DNA of 64,000 nucleotides. Origin: Ryuthela nishihirai (taxonomy: Eukaryota > Arthropoda > Arachnida > Araneae > Heptathelidae). The notes under the pieces were generated by a model. That model did not search any database. It was not told the origin of the DNA and saw only the letters and a program-made list of their open reading frames with translations. Positions 9,358 through 18,856 of this stretch are shown here, in pieces. The translations under genes were made by a program, and so were the position numbers. Each line of letters starts with the position of its first letter. Position 1 is the stretch's first letter. The stretch is taken from assembly GCA_038380435.1 (NCBI GenBank), contig JAWZYU010000013.1, positions 9,685,901 through 9,749,900 of the forward strand, given 5' to 3'.

Positions 9358-10614
9358 ATGGAATTGATAATTAGTAATGAAACAGATTTTCCTCAGGAGG
9401 GAGATGAGAATTTGTCGCTTGTGACTAGAGTTATTAATAAGAATAATAATTACAATAATAATTACAAAGGGATAAATTGGAACAAGTTTCCATATGTTTT
9501 TACTTCTAAACTCCAAGACCTGAAACTGGGTTATTCAAAAGCTAGTGAAACCGTTTTGAAAAACATAATTTCTAATTGTTCTGATTTGGTCAGATTGGAT
9601 GTTTTTGGAACGCAAATGACATTTAGTGTTTTTAAAACTGTACTGGACGAACTTACCCCCGACGAAACCACGAAATTATCTTCTCTTAAGGAATTAGTTA
9701 TGACAGATTATTGGGACTATGCAAGTTCACACGAGGATTGGTTTCAATTAGATGAAATAGTTTGTATATTACGTAATTTTCCTTCGTTGACTCGTATCAT
9801 GTCTAAATCCAATTGTGCGTGGGAGAATTTTTTAATAGGAGAAGCTATCGTACGGGCTATTTACTCGGATTTAATTGGGCCCGTAATAAATTTAAAACAT
9901 ATAGATATAGGATGTTCGCGTTTTTTTAATGCCGACATGATAAAAAAATGCTTTTCATCAACGTCTTGGACTAGTGTCAATATCCAAGTGAATGGTAAAA
10001 TAGAAAATAAAAATTCAATGTTTTGGGAAACCTTGAAAAAGTTTATGCCATTAACAGTAACAGACATAGGTTTGAAGATTTTTCTTAATTATAAAGAGGA
10101 TTTAGATGAATTAATCAACGCTTTAAATCTTTTCTTCATTCATAGAGGATCTCAAATTCAAACATTGACTATAGGTTACTGTGATAAGATTAAATTTTTT
10201 TTCGAAAAGATTTTATTATATTGTGAGGCTTTAAAAACTTTAAACCTTAAGGTGTGGGTTAAAAATAGAAAAAAATATTTGGACGAAAATTATATTATAG
10301 GTGAATCCTTTCCCAATATCGAGTGTTGTAGTGTCAAATTAAAAATTGATAAGAACTATAAATATTCATTATTTCTATTTGAAAATATCTTGAAGGCACT
10401 TCCCGGCGTTAAAATACTTCACGTGAAATGCTTAGGTGTGCGTAAGAATGATAAAATTAATATTATATTAGATGATCCATTTCATAAAGCATTTGAAGCG
10501 CATAAGTTTCTCCATTTGCGTGAACTTTATGTCATAAAGGAACAATTTAGTCCACAGTTTTTAAGTACATTTTCGAATCATTTGCATTCCGCAGTAAAGT
10601 TTAATGCTCAGTAA
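9358..10614 (+). CDS. Single-exon LRR protein, paralogue 1
   Basis: A 418-residue protein from the ATG at 9358. Repeated hydrophobic patterns of the LRR type appear throughout (LKNIISNCSDLVRLDVFGTQ, LQDLKLGYSK, VINLKHIDIG, LKTLNLKVWV, LRELYVI). No signal peptide or membrane segment, so probably intracellular. It is closely similar along its full length to the 400- and 409-residue proteins at 11320 and 16867. Unlike the spliced LRR genes at 2.8-5.3 and 18.9-20.7 kb it lacks introns and the N-terminal BC-box region. The name of the human or insect counterpart is not clear. A role in binding host proteins is inferred from the fold. Confidence 0.75.
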   Translation: MELIISNETDFPQEGDENLSLVTRVINKNNNYNNNYKGINWNKFPYVFTSKLQDLKLGYSKASETVLKNIISNCSDLVRLDVFGTQMTFSVFKTVLDELTPDETTKLSSLKELVMTDYWDYASSHEDWFQLDEIVCILRNFPSLTRIMSKSNCAWENFLIGEAIVRAIYSDLIGPVINLKHIDIGCSRFFNADMIKKCFSSTSWTSVNIQVNGKIENKNSMFWETLKKFMPLTVTDIGLKIFLNYKEDLDELINALNLFFIHRGSQIQTLTIGYCDKIKFFFEKILLYCEALKTLNLKVWVKNRKKYLDENYIIGESFPNIECCSVKLKIDKNYKYSLFLFENILKALPGVKILHVKCLGVRKNDKINIILDDPFHKAFEAHKFLHLRELYVIKEQFSPQFLSTFSNHLHSAVKFNAQ

Positions 10615-11283
10615 TGTTTCAAGTGCCATATGTTTGAAACAATTTATGTGTGTATTTAAAAGGGTGACAGTGTGAATGCAGAAATAACTTGACTTTTGTT
10701 GTTGCTCAACAGATAGTGTTGTTTATTATGGGATGCCTGAATCAATGGTCTTTAATCCTCCCTGTAACTAGTGTACCCCTTTGTATACAATGAAAATTAG
10801 TTGTACTTTTTCCTCGTAACTAGCACTTGTCTATAACAATGGAAATAAAGTTCTTACAGTGTTCCGAATACTTCTATGTTGAAAAGTTACTGGGATTCAG
10901 AGACATGTATCTTTTTAATGCTTTTCTTCTAATTTACAATTTTCATATTCAGCTAGCTACTGACTGTGGGAAGTAGGGCACACTTGATGGGGTTAAAAGG
11001 TGGGCATTAATTAACATGTGTGGTAAGTGCTCTAACAGCTAGCAGTACCAGCTAGCAGTACCAGCTAGCAGTACCAGCTAGCAGTACCAGCTAGTAGTAC
11101 CAGCTAGCAGTACCAGCTAGTAGTACCAGCTAGCAGTACACTTTGCTCTGGGTTCCTCCTTCAAATGTTTAAACGGTGCAGAGATAATTTTTAATGGTAT
11201 TCAGGAAACACATGTCTCATTTACCACCACTGGAAACACCTTTGCATTGAAGAAATATCCTTAGTCTATTTGTAAAAGAACTC
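10615..11283. other. Gap with 13-base repeat array
   Basis: No gene is seen. A run of about eight 13-base units AGCTAGCAGTACC fills 11037-11140, some with AGCTAGTAGTACC. The rest is ordinary AT-rich spacer with several polyA-signal-like AATAAA words. Confidence 0.7.
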
Positions 11284-11319
11284 TATATAAGGAAAGAAAA
11301 GAGAAGTTATGCAATAGCC
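11284..11319 (+). promoter_or_regulatory. Conserved TATA/leader box of LRR paralogue 2
   Basis: TATATAAGGAAAGAAAAGAG with a leader ending in GCCATGG, 36 bases from TATA to ATG, as in paralogues 1 and 3. Confidence 0.75.
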
Positions 11320-12522
11320 ATGGATTTGTGTGGTGAAACAGACTCGCCACGGGAAGGAGATGAGTCTCTTGTAACTCGAATCATTAATAAGACCGATATT
11401 TACGATCACGAATGGATAAATTGGATCGAGTTTCTACACGTTTTTACTTCTAAACTTCAAGTCCTAGAACTGGGTTATTCTATAGCCGGTGAGGAAGTTT
11501 TAAGAGAACTACTTTCCAATTGTTCTGATTTGGTTAGATTGAACGTTTCGGGAACGCAAATTACTTTTAATAATTTTAAAATTGTACTGGACGAACTTAC
11601 AGCTGTGAAATTACCTCCCCTTAGGGAATTAATTATGACAGATTATGGTGAATATGCAAGATCTCATGAGGACTGGTTTCAATTAGAAGACTTAGTTTCC
11701 ATATTGCGTAATTTTCCTTCGCTGGTTAGTATAGGTTCGCGGTCATTAGATACTTTCATGATTGGAGAGGCTATAGTACGAGCCATTCACTTGGATTTAA
11801 TTGGACCCTCGATAAACTTAAAGCATATAGATATAGGCTTTTCTTATTTTTTTGATGCAGACATGATAAAAAAATGCTTTTTTCTTTTAAAGTCTTTGAC
11901 GAGTGTCAGTATTCAAGCTAATGGTATAATTAAAAATTGTAATTCAGTGTTTTGGGAAACCTTGAAAGAATTTATGCCATTAACTATAACAGATATAGGA
12001 TTGAGGACTGTTTTTAATAATAAAAAGCATTTAATCAATGCTTTAGATTTTTTCTTCATTCATAGAGGATCTCAAATTCAAACATTGACTATAGATTATT
12101 GTGATGAGATTAAATTTTTGTTCGAAAATATTTTATTGTATTGTCGGACTTTAAAAACTTTAAACCTTAAAGTGATTGTTAGATATTGGAAAGAAGATTT
12201 AGATGAAAATTATATTATCGGTGAATCTTTTCCCAATATCGAGTGCTGTAGTGTCGAGTTAAATAACGATAAGAATAGGAATTATAGATATGTATTATTA
12301 TTACTTAAAAACATCTTGAAGGCTCTTCCCGGTATTAAAATACTTCACGTGAAATGCTGTGAGAATAATAAGATTATATTAGACGCTCCATTTAATGAAG
12401 CATTGGAAGGGCATAAGTTTCTACACTTGTGTGAACTTTATGTTAAGAAGGAACAATTTAGTTCATGGTTTTTAAATACATTTTCGAGTCAATTGCCTTC
12501 TGTAAAGTTTAATGATCAGTAA
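11320..12522 (+). CDS. Single-exon LRR protein, paralogue 2
   Basis: A 400-residue protein, ATG at 11320. It aligns by eye with paralogue 1 over the whole length (shared blocks such as NWIEFLHVFTSKLQ, EDWFQLEDLVSILRNFPSL, GSQIQTLTIDYCDEIKFL, ESFPNIECCSVEL). Leucine-rich repeats fill the protein. No added domain. The tight family resemblance and the identical promoter box show a recent tandem duplication. Sequence differences are spread through the protein and the frame is kept, which fits selection on function. Confidence 0.75.
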   Translation: MDLCGETDSPREGDESLVTRIINKTDIYDHEWINWIEFLHVFTSKLQVLELGYSIAGEEVLRELLSNCSDLVRLNVSGTQITFNNFKIVLDELTAVKLPPLRELIMTDYGEYARSHEDWFQLEDLVSILRNFPSLVSIGSRSLDTFMIGEAIVRAIHLDLIGPSINLKHIDIGFSYFFDADMIKKCFFLLKSLTSVSIQANGIIKNCNSVFWETLKEFMPLTITDIGLRTVFNNKKHLINALDFFFIHRGSQIQTLTIDYCDEIKFLFENILLYCRTLKTLNLKVIVRYWKEDLDENYIIGESFPNIECCSVELNNDKNRNYRYVLLLLKNILKALPGIKILHVKCCENNKIILDAPFNEALEGHKFLHLCELYVKKEQFSSWFLNTFSSQLPSVKFNDQ

Positions 12523-12944
12523 ATTTGTACACGTTGTTTAATTATGTATTTGTTTAATAAAAGCTCTGATTAACCTTCAATCCTACCTTAATCGGCACTT
12601 TTGGGCACAAGGACTCCAATTAGAGGGGACCTATTGGAACAGCTGTTGGTAGCCCGTGTTCTCGCATAAGGTACCGTATACACGGAGGCGACCAAGCTTA
12701 GTTCCCTATTAACTGTGGGTCTCAACGTCAGTTGAGAACCTGGCGCGCTACCGACGTTTATTGTCCGAAAAAATTCTTCTAAAGCAAACTTCCTGTGTAC
12801 CTCGTAACTACTTTTAGATAGCACATAGTTTTCAACCCACGTACTCTAGCACCTAATGTCCGCTTTCTCGTGGTGCAGACCGTTAGTACAACTCTCTTGT
12901 GGAAGGGCTGCCAGTGTGGCCTACTGAACAACTATGGCTACTTT
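12523..12944. other. Spacer, no gene seen
   Basis: GC-richer DNA without a supported gene between the second LRR paralogue and the CRE-rich repeat. A minus-strand frame at 12588-12824 has no family features and is left out. Confidence 0.45.
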
Positions 12945-14842
12945 TAATAATTAATGTTATAAGAATTTAATTAAAATTTTACAAATTGAAAGTATATAAA
13001 AGGATGATTTTTTGAAAATTGAGTCATTCAGGTGGGTAGCCGCGCCAGGCTTGGTTTAACAAGAGGACACTCTATAATTATTTATTATTAATATACATAA
13101 TCATTTTTCATTTAGTTTTGAGTATCAGGAACACTCTCACTGAGTTCCTGGGTTTTTCCCATGACGTCACAACTTGATGACGTAATCAATGACGTAACAA
13201 CTAGATAATGACGTCACGACCACCTCTTAATGATTTATTTAATTATAAGAATATATTAGTAATTACTCAAACAAGAAGTAATGATAATAATTAATGTTAT
13301 AAGAATTTAATTAAAATTTAATAATTAATATACATAATCATTTTTCATTTAGTTTTGAGTATCAGGAACACTCTCACTGAGTTCCTGGGTTTTTCCCATG
13401 ACGTCACAACTTGATGACGTAATCAATGACGTAACAACTATATAATGACGTCACGACCACCTCTTAATGATTTATTAATAATATAAGAATATATTAGTAA
13501 TTCATTTATAATTACTCAAACAAGAAGTAAGGTTAATGTTATAAGAATTAATGTTATAAGAATTTAATTAAAATTTTACAAATTGAAAGTATATAAAAAG
13601 ATGATTTTTTGAAAATTGAGTCATTCAGGTGGGTAGCCGCGCCAGGCTTGGTTTAACAAGAGGACACTCTATAATTATTTATTATTAATATACATAATCA
13701 TTTTTCATTTAGTTTTGAGTATCAGGAACACTCTCACTGTGTTCCTGGGTTTTTCCCATGACGTCACAACTTGATGACGTAATCAATGACGTAACAACTA
13801 TATAATGACGTTACGACCACCTCTTAATGATTTATTTAATTATAAGAATATATTAGTAATTACTCAAACAAGAAGTAAGGTTAATGTTATAAGAATTAAT
13901 GTTATAAGAATTTAATTAAAATTTTACAAATTGAAAGTATATAAAAAGATGATTTTTTGAAAATTGAGTCATTCAGGTGGGTAGCCGCGCCAGGCTTGGT
14001 TTAACAAGAGGACACTCTATAATTATTTATTATTAATATACATAATCATTTTTCATTTAGTTTTGAGTATCAGGAACACTCTCACTGAGTTCCTGGGTTT
14101 TTCCCATGACGTCACAACTTGATGACGTAATCAATGACGTAACAACTATATAATGACGTTACGACCACCTCTTAATGATTTATTTAATTATAAGAATATA
14201 TTAGTAATTACTCAAACAAGAAGTAAGGTTAATGTTATAAGAATTAATGTTATAAGAATTTAATTAAAATTTTACAAATTGAAAGTATATAAAAAGATGA
14301 TTTTTTGAAAATTGAGTCATTCAGGTGGGTAGCCGCGCCAGGCTTGGTTTAACAAGAGGACACTCTATAATTATTTATTATTAATATACATAATCATTTT
14401 TCATTTAGTTTTGAGTATCAGGAACACTCTCACTGTGTTCCTGGGTTTTTCCCATGACGTCACAACTTGATGACGTAATCAATGACGTAACAACTATATA
14501 ATGACGTTACGACCACCTCTTAATGATTTATTTAATTATAAGAATATATTAGTAATTACTCAAACAAGAAGTAAGGTTAATGTTATAAGAATTAATGTTA
14601 TAAGAATTTAATTAAAATTTTACAAATTGAAAGTATATAAAAAGATGATTTTTTGAAAATTGAGTCATTCAGGTGGGTAGCCGCGCCAGGCTTGGTTTAA
14701 CAAGAGGACACTCTATAATTATTTATTATTAATATACATAATCATTTTTCATTTAGTTTTGAGTATCAGGAACACTCTCACTGTGTTCCTGGGTTTTTCC
14801 CATGACGTCACAACTTGATGACGTAATCAATGACGTAACAAC
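12945..14842. repeat. CRE-rich 348-base tandem repeat (hr-like region)
   Basis: A block of five repeat units. The marker word GAGTCATTCAGG occurs at 13021, 13618, 13966, 14314 and 14662: the last four are exactly 348 bases apart, while the first interval (597) contains an extra partial unit. Each unit holds a perfect palindrome TGACGTCA (CREB/ATF site; perfect copies at 13162, 13209, 13399, 13446, 13759, 14107, 14455, 14803), several TGACGTAA half sites, an imperfect inverted repeat CAGGAAC...GTTCCTG and AT-rich stretches. Baculovirus homologous regions (hrs), which act as enhancers and replication origins, also combine tandem repeats, imperfect palindromes and CRE-like sites. This is the best hr/origin candidate in the window, by analogy only. 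Confidence 0.85.
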
Positions 14843-14859
14843 AATTTTTTCTATTCCGC

Positions 14860-16560
14860 TGAGGAGTGGTCAACCACACAGGGTGCGACCTACTGGACTG
14901 ATATGGCTCTGAGCTTTCCTGATTTTGATGCACTGGTGGGCTTCTGTGGAGGGCCGTTTGTGGGTTGACAGCTTCACAGCGTTTATCAGCTGGTGGATAA
15001 TCCTGAGCCATCGCAGGCACCTGAACCTTGACATCATTCTACATTGGAGTCTTCCAGTGTCTTCAGCCTTTAGTGGTGCGGGGTCTTTGTCCCATGTCTG
15101 CGATTAGAGGGGGCTGTTTGATATTGTTGGAATTCCTTCTCTCAACATATTTAAACGTCCCACATTTTCTCTCCATAAATAGTTGTGAGGCACGGAGCGT
15201 TTTCTCTTGATGCCCTCACACAAGAATTCCACCGTTATAACCTAGATATTCTCGGCTTGCAAGAGACCAGATGGACAGATTCTTTCTCGGGGAGGGAGGA
15301 TGCATCACCAAGGCGTGCACAGACATGCCAGCTCTTCTAGGATATGGGTGCTGAAAGGTTTCTTATAGCATTAAAGACTGTTATCTGCTGCCCCTCCACT
15401 GAGGATGAGAAGGTTTTATAGGATATTCTGTCAAGAAAGGAGATATTACCCTTGTTCTTGGTGACTTCAATGCCAAAGTTGGTACTTTGGAGCTGACCAT
15501 TGTGTGACTTTGTTGTGCTAGGGTTAAAACCTTTGAAAGACCGCCAAAGCTTACCATGACAGTCAGCTTACTACTTGAGGGGGATCAACGGGCTTTTGGG
15601 GACACTTACTCTTTTAGTAGCAGAGGAGGCTATCTGAGTGGCACTCGGAAAGAAAGCCCCTACCCTACTAGTCCTAATGCAGAGACCTTACTTGTAAAGG
15701 ATCAGCTGAATCTTTGGCTGACAAAGCCGAGGAAGCAGTTAGACAGCAGCAGAGAGCTGTACCGTTAATGTGTGGACATACAAGGATGGTTATGAGGATT
15801 CGGTCATGGCTAGGTGGGCTTAGCATTGATAAACATGCTCCCATTGTTTGCATTGGTGGCTCCACAAAGTTGCTGTTTCTAAACAAATCCCCAGGTGTAG
15901 ATGAAATGCTTAGAGCTGGGAATGTTACCAATGACTGAAATTCTGAATTTATGATAAAGGCATGATTCCTAAAGATTTTACCAATTATTATCCCTATTTT
16001 CAAAAAATCGCTTGTGATAACTATAGGGGTATCAGCCGTTCCAGGTTCATGAATCTGGTTGACAGGTGAGCAATGTGGAGTGGTAGGGGATGTGTGGATA
16101 TTTTCACTTAGATAGATTCTTGTTTAGAAACCTTTAGTTGCTTGTTCAAAAAGGTTGATCGTCATAATTTATGGTATACCTGTACGTAAGCTCTCTATAA
16201 TAACTGAGAAGTGTATGAGAGTTGGTAAGGCTTGTAGCAATTACTTCTGGTGTTCGTGTGCATTTTGTCTCCTTTTTGCGAAAGGGAAATGACTTTAAAT
16301 GGAGATACGAAAATTTCTAGCCCTTTTGGCAATCTTTCATTCGAAACTAATGATGGGTGCAACCTCCTTTAAGCATATTGTGCAGAGAGACTCCGTTGGT
16401 TTGGCCGCCCATAGATTGGCGGGAACCTTAAAGGCCTCAGAAAGAAGGGGAGACATGCGGTGGGGACCTTGTTAGAATTTTTGCGCAGTGGCCAGATTTG
16501 CTCAGGATAGCTTGGAGAATTGCACGTTTGGACCTCCGTAGCCCATGGCTGCTTGACTCT
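14860..16560 (+). mobile_element. Dead LINE (endonuclease/reverse transcriptase) copy 1
   Basis: Decayed non-LTR retrotransposon on the plus strand. Broken pieces of the endonuclease (GDFNAKVGT at about 15461-15487) and reverse transcriptase (NKSPGVDEMLRAG at about 15881-15920; DNYRGIS at about 16016-16036) are readable in different frames. A tail piece, RWFGRP, lies near 16398. Multiple stops and frameshifts make it non-functional. The start (gtcaaccacacaggg near 14866) matches 46788 in the second copy. It is GC-richer than the viral genes, as expected for DNA that came from the host. Confidence 0.75.
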
Positions 16561-16830
16561 TTGATACAGAGCTCTGTATCTTCTGACTGTTCCTACAACA
16601 ATTAGTAATTTCCAGTTACTCGCCTATGGTTAGTAGGGCACACCGATGAAGGTCACCGTCTGTCAGATTCATAGGCACAGAATAATTAGTGCTCTGACGG
16701 GTGGATTTTGCGCCATGTGTTAGATTATGGTATGCAAGCTTCCCTCCTACTCATGTTTAAATTATGTAGAGTTCTTATTTACACCAACCCATGCCACTGG
16801 AAACGCCTATTTGAATCCCTAGAAAAACCC

Positions 16831-16866
16831 TATATAAGGAAAGAATAGAGAGGACATGCAACAACC
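16831..16866 (+). promoter_or_regulatory. Conserved TATA/leader box of LRR paralogue 3
   Basis: TATATAAGGAAAGAATAGAG with 36 bases from TATA to the ATG at 16867, the same layout as the other two paralogues. Confidence 0.75.
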
Positions 16867-18096
16867 ATGGATTTGATAATTAGTGGAGACGAAAGGGAAT
16901 TGCCGCGGGAAGGAGATTTAACTCTTGTGACTCGAATCATTAACAAGACTAATAATTACACAAAATGGATAAATTGGAACGCTTTTCCACACGTTTTTAC
17001 TTCTAAACTCCGAGAGTTGGAACTGGGAGAGTCGGAAGCTGGAGAAGACGTTTTGAGAAATATCATTTCTAATTGCCCTAATCTGATTAAGTTGAACGTT
17101 TCTAGAACTCAAATAACGTTTATAGACTTTAAAACTGTACTGGACGAATTTACAGCTGTGAAATTACCTCACCTTAAGGAATTGATTATGACACATTATG
17201 GCGAATATGCTCGGTCGTACGAGGACTGGTTTCAAATAGAAGACTTAGCTTGTATATTGCGTCATTTTCCTTCGCTGACCCGTATCAGTTCACAACCCAA
17301 TGATTGCCGCGATAATTACTTGATAGGAGAGGGCATTTTAGAAGCCATTTACTCGGATTTAATTGGATCTGTGAATTTGAAACACATCGATTTGGGTTGG
17401 ACTCGCCTCGATACTGAAATGTTAAAAAAATGTTTTTCTACCGTACCCTTGACTAGCGTTAATGTCGAAATTAATGCTAGGATTGAAAATAGCAATTCCA
17501 CGTTTTGGAAATTTTTGAAAGAACACTTGCCCATAACGGTTACAGATGTGTGTTTGAATGGTTTTCTAGATAACAAGATTCGAACACATCTAAGCGACGC
17601 TTTAAATTATTTCTTTATACATAGAGGATCGCAAATAAAAACCTTAACGGCGGATGATTGCCACGATATGAAATTTTTATTCGAAAAAATTTTATTCTGT
17701 TGTAGGACGTTGAAGAATCTGAAAGTTAAGATGCTTGTGGGCGATTATGGTATGCTCGACATTGAAAAATATGTTATTAGCGAGAGTTTACCTAATATTG
17801 AATGGTGTAGTGTCGAATTAGAGGTTGGAGAAAACTACAAGTTTTTATTACTGATATTAGAAAACATCTTAAAGGCTCTTCCCGGCGTTAAAGTACTGTA
17901 CGTGAAATGCATAAAAATATTTAGTACGAATAGTGATGTTGAATTAGACGTGCCATTTTACGAAGCTTTAAAGAAACATAGATTCCTTCACTTGCGTGAA
18001 CTTTATGTTATAAAGGAGCAATTTAGTTCACATTTCATAAACACATTTTCGAATCATTTACCTTCTATTGTAAAATGTTCTTTGAGAAATAAATGA
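16867..18096 (+). CDS. Single-exon LRR protein, paralogue 3
   Basis: A 409-residue LRR protein, ATG at 16867, a full-length relative of the proteins at 9358 and 11320. Conserved blocks include NAFPHVFTSKLRELELG, EDWFQIEDLACILRHFPSL, FFIHRGSQIKTLT and LHLRELYVIKEQFSSHF. It is the most divergent of the three. The dead LINE and the CRE-rich repeat lie between it and paralogue 2, so the tandem cluster was split by later insertions or expansions. It ends just before a 24-base repeat. Confidence 0.75.
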   Translation: MDLIISGDERELPREGDLTLVTRIINKTNNYTKWINWNAFPHVFTSKLRELELGESEAGEDVLRNIISNCPNLIKLNVSRTQITFIDFKTVLDEFTAVKLPHLKELIMTHYGEYARSYEDWFQIEDLACILRHFPSLTRISSQPNDCRDNYLIGEGILEAIYSDLIGSVNLKHIDLGWTRLDTEMLKKCFSTVPLTSVNVEINARIENSNSTFWKFLKEHLPITVTDVCLNGFLDNKIRTHLSDALNYFFIHRGSQIKTLTADDCHDMKFLFEKILFCCRTLKNLKVKMLVGDYGMLDIEKYVISESLPNIEWCSVELEVGENYKFLLLILENILKALPGVKVLYVKCIKIFSTNSDVELDVPFYEALKKHRFLHLRELYVIKEQFSSHFINTFSNHLPSIVKCSLRNK

Positions 18097-18172
18097 TTGA
18101 AATATTTGTATGTTTTTTATTGCTGAGCACTATGGGTGGACGTTGTGCGAGAGTCGGTGTGGGACTTAGCAT

Positions 18173-18244
18173 GCTGCCACAATATTGAGGTTAAGTGCTG
18201 CCACAATATTGAGGTTAAGTGCTGCCACAATATTGAGGTTAAGT
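18173..18244. repeat. 24-base tandem repeat, 3 copies
   Basis: GCTGCCACAATATTGAGGTTAAGT is repeated at 18173, 18197 and 18221. The last copy runs into the 3' end of the minus-strand frame 18239-18466 and supplies its stop codon. Confidence 0.9.
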
Positions 18245-18466
18245 GCTGTCTTCGGAGGAATAATTATGTATACGTTTAAGTCGTCTCTTTAAAAACTTGC
18301 AATTTAGCATAATTAAATTATTTAAATCATATATATTTTCAAAAGATTTTACATTTTCAGGTTCACTTACAAGTTTAAAAATTTCTTTAGACATTTTATC
18401 ACTATTGCTTTTTATATTTACTATATATTTATATAATGGATAAAGTCTTTTATCAATTTCCTTCAT
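18239..18466 (-). CDS. Small basic hypothetical protein
   Basis: A 75-residue Lys-rich helical protein from the ATG at 18466. It lies just downstream of the LRR gene on the same strand and could be a lone remnant of an LRR-gene first exon, but its sequence does not clearly match the BC-box exons at 5137-5284 or 20613-20724. The 18467-18856 gap after it holds no other gene. Confidence 0.35.
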   Translation of the reverse strand: MKEIDKRLYPLYKYIVNIKSNSDKMSKEIFKLVSEPENVKSFENIYDLNNLIMLNCKFLKRRLKRIHNYSSEDST

Positions 18467-18856
18467 CTTATTTTTAGGTACTTATTTATTAATAGTATGC
18501 TTAGAACCTAATAGTCACATATAGAAGCTTGTAGAGACAGAGATCTTGTAGAGACCTTATTCATTTTTACCCGGTCGAGAATTACACAGTACAAAGAATC
18601 TTGTATTAGTCACATGCTGCGTTTTTATAAATGACCGATAGTAGGCAATAATTTATAAATAATTTTTTATTTTAGCAGTAGTTACGAGTACATGAGTATA
18701 AATAATGAGTATGTTGACCAAAGTTGACAATGGCGCAAGTCCGCTGTTCCATTTACATATTTACAACCATCTGGATGACAGCTATCCAAGCATTTTTAGG
18801 GCCAGACTTTGGTTTGAATGAGGGGGGTAGCTCCACTAATTGATGTGCTTGAAACA

